Below, one piece after another: positions 57,946-64,000 of a stretch of 64,000 nucleotides of DNA; the stretch's first letter is position 1, and each line of letters opens with the position of its first letter. The notes beneath the pieces were generated by a model. The model was not told the DNA's origin. It worked only from the letters and a program-made list of their open reading frames with translations, and did not search any database. Source of the DNA: Nocardioides sp. SLBN-35 (GTDB lineage: Bacteria; Actinomycetota; Actinomycetes; Propionibacteriales; Nocardioidaceae); contig NZ_VFNU01000001.1 in NCBI RefSeq assembly GCF_006715725.1, positions 1,240,001-1,304,000 of the forward strand. Reading direction: 5' to 3'. A program made the position numbers and the translations under genes.

Positions 57946-60281
57946 GCGGCCCCGCGCCGTTCGAGCCCTACCGGGGCTGGCAGGGGAGCGCCCGTACGAC
58001 GATGGCCGAGTCCACGCCGTCGTGGCCGGAGCGGCCGGCCGCGCGACCAGGCAGCCCCAACGTGATCGTCGTCCTCGCCGACGACCTCGGCTTCTCCGAC
58101 GTCGGGTGCTTCGGCTCGGAGATCCCGACGCCCCACCTGGACCGCACGGCCGCCGACGGCCTGCGCTACACCAACTTCCGGGTCACCCCGCTGTGCTCCC
58201 CGACCCGCGCGGCGCTGATGACCGGGCTCAACGCCCACGCCGCCGGGATCGGCTTCCCCACCCAGATCGACCCCGGCTTCCCCGGCTACGTCTCCGAGCT
58301 CCCGCTCGACCAGCCGGTGCTGCCCGAGGTCTTCCGCGCCAACGGCTACGCCACCTTGATGGTCGGCAAGTGGCACCTGTGCCGCGAGGACGACTTCAGC
58401 GAGGCCGGCAGCCGGCACAACTGGCCGCTGCAGCGCGGCTTCGACCAGTTCTACGGCTTCCTCGAGGCACTCACCGACTTCCACCACCCGCACCGGCTCT
58501 ACGAGGGCAACTCGGTGGTCCACGTCGACGAGTACCCCGACGGCTACTACCTCACCGACGACCTCACCGACCGCGCCGAACGGATGATCCGGGAGGTGCG
58601 AGCGGCCGACGCCGACAAGCCGTTCTTCCTGTACTTCTCCCACGGAGCGGTGCATGCCCCCATGCACGCCCGGGCCGAGGACATCGCCCGGCACCGCGGC
58701 CGGTACGACGACGGCTGGGACGTCGTCCGCGAGCGACGCCTGGCCCGGCAGGTCGAGCTCGGGGTGATGCCGCCCGGGACCGAGCTGCCGCCGCGCAACT
58801 GCGAGGCGGGCCACGACGTACGGCCGTGGGACGAGCTCAACGCGACCGAGCGCGCCGTGCACGCGCGGCACATGGAGGTCTACGCGGCCATGGTCGAGTC
58901 GCTCGACCGCAGCGTCGGCCGGCTCCGGGCGCTGCTCGCCGACCTCGGCGAGCTCGACAACACCGTCATCGTCTTCAGCAGCGACAACGGGGCGGCCCGG
59001 CTCACCGACCAGGCCCGTCCCCTCCCGTCGTGGGCGAGCAGTGCCGACACCGGCACCGCCACCTACTTCGGCTACATGCAGACCCCGGGCGTGGTCCCCG
59101 CGGTGGACGAGGAGCTGCCCCAGCACCTCGACCGGCTGGGCGGTCCGACCACCTGGCCGCACTACCCGCGGGGCTGGGCGATGGCCTGCAACACGCCCTT
59201 CCGGCTCTACAAGTTCAGCACCCTGCGCGGTGGCCAGCAGTCGCCGTTCATCCTGTCGTGGCCCGCGGGGATCGAGCAGCGAGGCGCGGTGCTGCGGCGC
59301 CAGTACGCCCACATCACCGACGTCCTGCCGACGCTCGTCGAGCTGATCGGGCTCGACCTGCCGACCGCCCGCGAGGGCCGCGCGGCGGCCGCGCTCGCGG
59401 GCACCAGCCTGGTCGCCACGATCGCCGACCCGGACGCGCCGAGCGGTCACCGCGAGCAGTACACCGAGTGCGTCGGCAACCGGGGCTTCTACCGCGACGG
59501 CTGGGAGGCGGCCACGCACCGGCAGCCGGGCGTCGCGTTCAGCGAGGAGCACTGGCAGCTGTTCGCGCCGGACGACCCCACCCAGCGCCGCGACGTGGCC
59601 GACGAGCACCCTGCCAAGGTGGCCGAGCTGCGCGAGGCGTTCGACGCGGCGGCCTGGGCCAACCAGGTCTTCCCGCTCGACGAGGGCTCCGGCCTCAAGC
59701 ACATCCAGCACCCACCCCGGCCCGCTCCCCGGCCGCTGCGGATCCTCGCCGGCACGCCGACCCTCGAGCGGCACCACGCCAGCCTGCTCATCCAGGGCAC
59801 TCGCTGGTCGGTCGACGTCGACTGGGACTTCGTGCCGGGCGACGAGGGCGTCGTCCTGGCCCACGGCGGCCAGGCGGGCGGCTACCAGCTGTGGGTGGAG
59901 GACGGAGCGCTGTGGTTCGAGCAGAACCAGTACGGCGATCCGCACCGCTTCGGCCCGGTGCCCCTCGACCGGCCGTCCTCGGCCCTCGAGCTGCAGGTCG
60001 AGGTGACCGGCGGTCGCTGGACCGTGACGCTGCTGGTCGACGGGACCGAGCGGCTGGTCGCCCGGGACCTGGTCCGGTTCCTGAGCTTCCTTCCCTTCGA
60101 GGGCATCGACGTCGGCATCTGCCGCCGCTCACCTGTGTCCTGGGAGCTCCATCAGCGTCGGCGGACCTTCCCGTTCACCGGCACGCTCCGCTCGGTGACC
60201 TACCGGCCCGACCCCGACAGCTGGGAGCAGCTCGCCGCCCGCGCGGAGCAGGCCCGCGAGCTGGGGCTCGGGCTCCAGTGA
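57942..60281 (+). CDS. Type I sulfatase (arylsulfatase), cytoplasmic
   Basis: A 779-residue formylglycine-dependent sulfatase. NVIVVLADDLGFSDVG gives metal-binding Asp residues; LCSPTRAALMTG holds the FGly Cys (85) in CxPxR; GKWHL, HAPMHA and FSSDNGA complete the active site. A C-terminal beta-rich domain follows (about 600-779). No signal peptide is present, so it acts inside the cell on an imported sulfate ester. The GTG overlaps the SDR stop. A separate formylglycine-generating enzyme is needed and is not in the window. Confidence 0.92.
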   Translation: MSGPAPFEPYRGWQGSARTTMAESTPSWPERPAARPGSPNVIVVLADDLGFSDVGCFGSEIPTPHLDRTAADGLRYTNFRVTPLCSPTRAALMTGLNAHAAGIGFPTQIDPGFPGYVSELPLDQPVLPEVFRANGYATLMVGKWHLCREDDFSEAGSRHNWPLQRGFDQFYGFLEALTDFHHPHRLYEGNSVVHVDEYPDGYYLTDDLTDRAERMIREVRAADADKPFFLYFSHGAVHAPMHARAEDIARHRGRYDDGWDVVRERRLARQVELGVMPPGTELPPRNCEAGHDVRPWDELNATERAVHARHMEVYAAMVESLDRSVGRLRALLADLGELDNTVIVFSSDNGAARLTDQARPLPSWASSADTGTATYFGYMQTPGVVPAVDEELPQHLDRLGGPTTWPHYPRGWAMACNTPFRLYKFSTLRGGQQSPFILSWPAGIEQRGAVLRRQYAHITDVLPTLVELIGLDLPTAREGRAAAALAGTSLVATIADPDAPSGHREQYTECVGNRGFYRDGWEAATHRQPGVAFSEEHWQLFAPDDPTQRRDVADEHPAKVAELREAFDAAAWANQVFPLDEGSGLKHIQHPPRPAPRPLRILAGTPTLERHHASLLIQGTRWSVDVDWDFVPGDEGVVLAHGGQAGGYQLWVEDGALWFEQNQYGDPHRFGPVPLDRPSSALELQVEVTGGRWTVTLLVDGTERLVARDLVRFLSFLPFEGIDVGICRRSPVSWELHQRRRTFPFTGTLRSVTYRPDPDSWEQLAARAEQARELGLGLQ

Positions 60282-60372
60282 GACCTGGGGAGACCGGCAG
60301 TGCCCCGGCGACGGGCGCCGTTCCGAGGTCGTGGTGAATTCATGAGCATGATCTCTTGACGCGAGACGAATC

Positions 60373-60378
60373 TAGGCT
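60373..60378 (+). promoter_or_regulatory. -10 box upstream of the TRAP operon
   Basis: TAGGCT lies 7 nt before an ATG at 60386 and 83 nt before the ATG preferred for the binding protein. The -35 is unclear. Confidence 0.45.
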
Positions 60379-60460
60379 AATGATTATGCAGATCGTGACG
60401 CGCGTCACGACGACGCAGGGCCCCTCCGGGGGCGGGACAGCAGGACGGAGATTCAGGCTG

Positions 60461-61744
60461 ATGACTGGAGTGCTGAGGTCACGACGGGCAGCGATGCTCG
60501 TGGCGACGATGGTGGTCGGGGCGAGCGCCCTGGCCGGATGTGCCGAATCGGGCGGCTCCGGAAGTACAGGCGGCGAGGGGGTCGACGCGGGCGCGTCGAA
60601 GGCGGACTACCAGAAGGCCTTCGAGGACATCGACCCGATCACCCTGCTCACCCAGACCCCGGCGCCCAAGGGCTCCGTGACCGGACTCCCGCAGGAGGAG
60701 TACTACAAGGCGGTCGAGGACTGGTCCGGCGGCAAGATCAAGTTCGACATCTCGTACTCCAACGCGGTCGCCGAGCCCGCCGAGGCGGACGACGCGCTCA
60801 ACGACGGCCGGCTCGACATCGGGTCCGTGCTGCCGATCTACGACCCGAGCGAGTACCCGGCCAACGCGACGCTGATCGAGGGAGGCTTCATCTCCGACCA
60901 GAGCGCCATCAACGGCGTGCTCAGCTCCAACGCCTGGCCGAACCAGGTCGCCTTCGAGTCCGACGAGATCATGAAGGAGTTCGACGAGCACGGCCTGGTG
61001 CCGCTGGTTCCGGTCTACAACTCCGGTGCGAACGCCCTGTTCTGCTCCAAGCCGCGCACGGACCTCGCCTCCCTCAAGGGCACGTCCGTCGGCTCGGGCG
61101 GCCAGGCCCAGTCGGCGCAGGTCAAGGCGCTCGGCGGCTCGCCGTCCTCGATCCCCTACACCGAGCTCTACGAGAGCCTGCAGCGCGGCGTCGTCGACTG
61201 CACGGTCTCCAGCCCGACCGTCGCGGTCCTGGGCGGCTTCGTGGACTCCGCGCCGAACGTGACCGTCGACCCCGCAGCGGGCTTCGCGCTCGCCCCGGGC
61301 GCGCTCGTGTTCAGCAAGACGACGTGGGAGGGCCTGCCGCTGGTCGCCCAGCAGCTCCTGTGGGACCGCCTCGACATCTTCGTGAAGGCCAACATCGAGT
61401 CGAAGATCTTCGTCAACAACGCCGCCATGGCCGAAGCGGTCGCCAAGGCCGGAGGCCAGATCGCGCCCTTCGACGAGGATGCCCGCACGGTGCTCCAGGA
61501 CGAGAACGACAAGCTGCTCGCCGGCCTCGCCAAGAGCGACGCCTTCAGCGACGGCGAGGCCTTCGTGACCTCGATGCAGGACGCCAACACCGCCTGGCAG
61601 GAGAAGGTGGCCGGCTTCGGCCTCGACGACGTCAGCTACGCCGACTTCGGCACCTGGTGGGCCGAGAACAAGGACTCGGTCGACATGTCCGCCTACACGA
61701 CGGCCGTCACCGAGGACATCCTCGCGGCGCACCGCCCCTCCTGA
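60461..61744 (+). CDS. TRAP transporter substrate-binding lipoprotein (DctP-type)
   Basis: A 427-residue extracytoplasmic solute receptor. The signal peptide ends in ALAGC (Cys 27). DctP features are NDGRLDIGSVLPIYDPSEYP, PLVPVYNSGANALFCSK and the PYTELYESLQRGVVDCTVS segment. It captures an organic acid for the DctQM permease. ATG 60461 gives a normal signal peptide, with GGACGGAG upstream. A leaderless start at 60386 would add 25 residues before the signal sequence and is less likely. Confidence 0.88.
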   Translation: MTGVLRSRRAAMLVATMVVGASALAGCAESGGSGSTGGEGVDAGASKADYQKAFEDIDPITLLTQTPAPKGSVTGLPQEEYYKAVEDWSGGKIKFDISYSNAVAEPAEADDALNDGRLDIGSVLPIYDPSEYPANATLIEGGFISDQSAINGVLSSNAWPNQVAFESDEIMKEFDEHGLVPLVPVYNSGANALFCSKPRTDLASLKGTSVGSGGQAQSAQVKALGGSPSSIPYTELYESLQRGVVDCTVSSPTVAVLGGFVDSAPNVTVDPAAGFALAPGALVFSKTTWEGLPLVAQQLLWDRLDIFVKANIESKIFVNNAAMAEAVAKAGGQIAPFDEDARTVLQDENDKLLAGLAKSDAFSDGEAFVTSMQDANTAWQEKVAGFGLDDVSYADFGTWWAENKDSVDMSAYTTAVTEDILAAHRPS

Positions 61745-61752
61745 TCGACCCC

Positions 61753-61782
61753 GGTGCCCCGGGCCGTCCGGCCCGGGGCACC
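61753..61782 (+). terminator. Intra-operon hairpin between dctP- and dctQ-type genes
   Basis: A perfect 13-bp stem (61753-61765 with 61770-61782) and a GTCC loop, 9 nt after the stop, with no T-run. Such hairpins commonly protect or partly terminate the binding-protein mRNA so that it is made in excess over the permease. Confidence 0.65.
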
Positions 61783-61807
61783 ACCCCTCCTCCCGACGGA
61801 GACACAG

Positions 61808-62380
61808 ATGACCAACGCAGCGAAGCGGCGTCCCTGGCTGAAGCCGGAGCTGCTGATCGAGATCCCGGCCGTGGTGGTGACGTTCGTGATGATGATCCAC
61901 ATCACCGCCAACGCGCTGCTGCGGACCTTCAAGGACGCGCCGATCGACAACACGCTCGAGATCACCCAGTACTGGTACCTCCCGATCATCGCGTTCCTCG
62001 GCTTCATCGCGGCCCAGGCCCGCGGGCAGCACATCGCCGCGGACCTGATCTACGAGCGGTTCCCCGAGGTCACCAAGCGCTACGTGCTGGCCGTGCTCTC
62101 GGTGCTCGCCGCCGTCGTGTGCCTGGGCTTCGCGTGGTTCGGCTGGGGCGAGGCCGTGCACGCCAAGGACATCGGCAAGACCGCCGGCGTCAGCGACCTG
62201 GCCGCCTGGCCGCCGTACTTCCTGGTGCCACTGGCCTTCGGCGTGCTGGTCGTGCAGTTCCTGTACGCCGCCGTGCGGGCGATCGTGAAGGGCGACACCC
62301 AGCACGTCGTCACCGATCCCGACGACGTGCTCCTGTTCGAGGAGCTCGACGAGATGGAGAAGAAGGAGGACGCGCGATGA
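61808..62380 (+). CDS. TRAP transporter small permease (DctQ-type)
   Basis: A 190-residue protein with four predicted helices: LIEIPAVVVTFVMMIHITANAL, EITQYWYLPIIAFLGFIAAQ with the conserved RGQHIAADLIY, and two more. It joins DctM in importing the substrate with sodium. The acidic, Lys-rich tail (EELDEMEKKEDAR) ends at the DctM start. ACGGAGA upstream of the ATG. Confidence 0.9.
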   Translation: MTNAAKRRPWLKPELLIEIPAVVVTFVMMIHITANALLRTFKDAPIDNTLEITQYWYLPIIAFLGFIAAQARGQHIAADLIYERFPEVTKRYVLAVLSVLAAVVCLGFAWFGWGEAVHAKDIGKTAGVSDLAAWPPYFLVPLAFGVLVVQFLYAAVRAIVKGDTQHVVTDPDDVLLFEELDEMEKKEDAR

Positions 62381-63885
62381 GCGCCGACACCGCAGTCCCC
62401 GCGACGGCCGCCTCGTCGCCGACCGGCCCGACCGAGCCGCAGGGTGCGAGCCACCCGGCCTCGGGGCGTTCGTGGGCCGTCTTCGTGCTCACCATGCTGC
62501 TCGTGGTGGGATCCACGGTCGCGATGTTCCTGCCGCTGGTTCCCGAGGCCATCGGCATCGCCGCGATCGTGCTGATGCTCTGCCTGACCTTCCTGCGCCT
62601 TCCGGTGGCGCTGGCGATGATCGTCCCTGCGCTGCTGGGCAGCTACGCGCTGCGCGGCGAGCTGTTGGTCGAGAGCACGTTCAAGACGCTGCCCTACGGC
62701 CAGGTGGCCGAGTGGACGCTGAGCGTGGTCCCCATGTTCATCCTGATGGGCCTGCTGCTGTGGCGCGCGGGCCTCACCGAGAGCCTCTACGTGGCCGGCC
62801 GCAAGTGGCTGGGCTGGATGCCGGGCGGCCTCGCCGTCGGGACCAACCTCGCCGGCGCGGGACTGGCCTCGGTGAGCGGCTCGTCGGTCGGCACGGCGTA
62901 CGCCCTCGCCCGGATCGGCATCCCCGAGATGCTCAAGGCCGGCTACGACAAGCGGCTCGCGATCGGCGCGGTCATCGTGGCCGGGCTCCCGGGCCAGCTG
63001 ATCCCGCCGAGCATCATGCTGGTGATCTACGCCGGCATCGCCGAGGTGCCGATCGGCCCGCAGCTGCTCGCCGGCATCGGACCGGGCGTCCTGGTCGCGG
63101 TGCTGTTCACCGTCATGATCGTCATCTTCGCCAAGCGGTGGGCACCGACGGTCGCCGAGGAGGCGGCCGCCCAGGGCCGGGTGACGTGGGCCGACCGGTT
63201 CGGCAGCCTGGTCAAGATCTGGCCGGTTCCCCTCCTCATCGTGGTGATCGTGTGGGGCATGTTCTCCGGCACCTTCACCGCCACCGAGGCCGGCGCCGTG
63301 GCCGCGGTGGTCTCCCTGGCGATCACCGTCGTGTGGAAGTGGGGCAACGGCCCGATGCGGGCCATCGCCGACGCGTCGGTCGCGACCGTCAGCAGCGTCG
63401 GCGGCATCTTCTTCATGCTCGTCGGTGTCGAGGCGCTGTCGCGGATGTTCACGCTGACCGGCATCAGCACCGGGTTCGCCGAGCTGGTCGAGTCCATGGA
63501 CCTGAACCGGGTCACCTTCCTGCTGATGATGATGGTCGTCTACATCGTGCTCGGCACCTTCATGGAGCCGCTGCCGATGATGGTGCTGACCATCCCGATC
63601 CTCATGCCCACGTTGACGGCGCTCGACGTGTCACTGCTCTGGTACGGCGCGTTCGCGGTGCTGATGGGAGAGCTCGCGGTGGTCACACCACCGGTCGGCA
63701 TCCTCGCGTTCATCATCCACCAGATCACGAAGGAGCCCGAGGTCAACCAGGGCCAGGACATCCGCCTCAACGACGTCTTCAACGCGTGCTGGTGGTTCAT
63801 GCCGATGGCCGTCATCGTGACGGTAGTGCTCATCTTCTTCCCGGAGATCAGCACCTGGCTGCCCACCATGGCCTCCGGCAACTGA
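62377..63885 (+). CDS. TRAP transporter large permease (DctM-type)
   Basis: A 502-residue protein with about twelve helices. Family marks include VPMFILMGLLLWRAG, AGAGLASVSGSSVGTAYALARIGIPEML, GLPGQLIPPSIMLVIYA and ELAVVTPPVGILAFII. The first about 30 residues are an Ala/Thr/Pro-rich extension not usual in DctM. ATG overlaps the DctQ stop (ATGA). Confidence 0.93.
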   Translation: MSADTAVPATAASSPTGPTEPQGASHPASGRSWAVFVLTMLLVVGSTVAMFLPLVPEAIGIAAIVLMLCLTFLRLPVALAMIVPALLGSYALRGELLVESTFKTLPYGQVAEWTLSVVPMFILMGLLLWRAGLTESLYVAGRKWLGWMPGGLAVGTNLAGAGLASVSGSSVGTAYALARIGIPEMLKAGYDKRLAIGAVIVAGLPGQLIPPSIMLVIYAGIAEVPIGPQLLAGIGPGVLVAVLFTVMIVIFAKRWAPTVAEEAAAQGRVTWADRFGSLVKIWPVPLLIVVIVWGMFSGTFTATEAGAVAAVVSLAITVVWKWGNGPMRAIADASVATVSSVGGIFFMLVGVEALSRMFTLTGISTGFAELVESMDLNRVTFLLMMMVVYIVLGTFMEPLPMMVLTIPILMPTLTALDVSLLWYGAFAVLMGELAVVTPPVGILAFIIHQITKEPEVNQGQDIRLNDVFNACWWFMPMAVIVTVVLIFFPEISTWLPTMASGN

Positions 63886-63914
63886 CGCGATCCACGAAAG
63901 GAACCCCCATCCCC

Positions 63915-64000
63915 ATGACCGAGACCCGCCGCGGCTGCCCGGTGAGCCACACCGACTACACCGGTCACGCCCCGATCCTCAGTCACTACGGCCTGCTCGA
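63915..64000 (+). CDS. N-terminus of a probable cytochrome P450, cut by the window end
   Basis: Only 28 codons are visible, MTETRRGCPVSHTDYTGHAP followed by ILSHYGLL. CPVSHxDY-type N-termini are common in actinobacterial P450s, and a ferredoxin reductase and aldehyde dehydrogenase lie nearby, so a P450 is the best guess. AAAGGAA precedes the ATG by about 12 nt. Confidence 0.5.
   Translation, partial: MTETRRGCPVSHTDYTGHAPILSHYGLL

Noticed and set aside
60356..60460. An upstream start (TTG 60356 or ATG 60386) for the TRAP binding protein
   Set aside because: It would put 25-35 residues before a standard lipoprotein signal peptide. Although the ATG at 60386 sits 7 nt after a -10 box, 60461 has a ribosome site and a normal signal sequence.
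1..64000. tRNA, rRNA, tmRNA, riboswitch or replication-origin features
   Set aside because: No cloverleaf, conserved rRNA segment, known riboswitch core or origin-like box cluster was recognised on reading both strands. Short RNAs without conserved sequence could still be missed.

Overview
The window is very GC-rich actinobacterial chromosome, with strong GC bias at third codon positions, many GTG starts and ATGA/GTGA gene overlaps. Several genes have a TANNNT -10 box about 7 nt before the start codon, which indicates leaderless transcripts. Gene content (a DUF4012 protein, sulfurtransferase-DUF1416 operon, hbhA-like locus, gpgS-folP2 pair, F420-type luciferase-like enzymes, KorAB) and REP-like repeats suggest a Nocardioides-like member of the Propionibacteriales. 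The genus is an inference. No rRNA, tRNA, CRISPR array or intact transposase was seen.

Layout. 1-9 kb: a polysaccharide chain-length/tyrosine-kinase gene (cut by the window start), a DUF4012 membrane protein, a NicO-type metal exporter and a 1494-residue secreted phosphoesterase. 9-11.6 kb: a strong terminator, a leaderless cysteine-containing leader peptide and the sulfurtransferase-DUF1416-thioredoxin-DUF4395 operon. 11.6-12.8 kb: a nuclease-like gene bracketed by two copies of one hairpin. 12.8-17.1 kb: dtd, an SGNH lipoprotein, DsrE, then a 156-bp MITE-like element, nitrobindin, Fur, a cytidylyltransferase and YgfZ. 17.1-24.8 kb: cysN/cysD, a DUF4143 protein, a UDP-sugar dehydrogenase, a TauE-type permease and an APS kinase fused to a low-molecular-weight tyrosine phosphatase. 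24.8-34.5 kb: Xre regulator-hbhA-DUF2516, manA, galE, an amidase, gpgS-folP2, a LigB-like protein, rhomboid, VanZ and an enoyl-CoA hydratase. 34.5-35.7 kb: a second nuclease-like gene, homologous to the first and bracketed by its own hairpin type. 35.7-64 kb: a large accessory catabolic region.

The catabolic region contains KorAB, an FMN/Fe-S dienoyl-CoA-reductase-like enzyme, a fused double acyl-CoA dehydrogenase, four SDRs, two NTF2-like proteins, an enoyl-CoA hydratase, a quinone-reductase-like ADH, an AMP-forming and an NDP-forming acyl-CoA ligase, an aldehyde dehydrogenase, a ferredoxin reductase, a cytoplasmic sulfatase, a complete TRAP transporter and the start of a probable cytochrome P450. 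Together these look like import, desulfation, oxidation, CoA activation and beta-oxidation of an unknown, possibly sulfated, alicyclic or isoprenoid acid. Four divergent gene pairs have AT-rich putative operator boxes that fall into two similar sets.

The most unusual signal is the pair of nuclease-like genes at 11.6 and 34.6 kb. Each is flanked on both sides by a palindrome specific to that gene. The two palindrome types share the core ACGAAT(T/G)GG, and a third, orphan copy lies inside the gpgS coding sequence.
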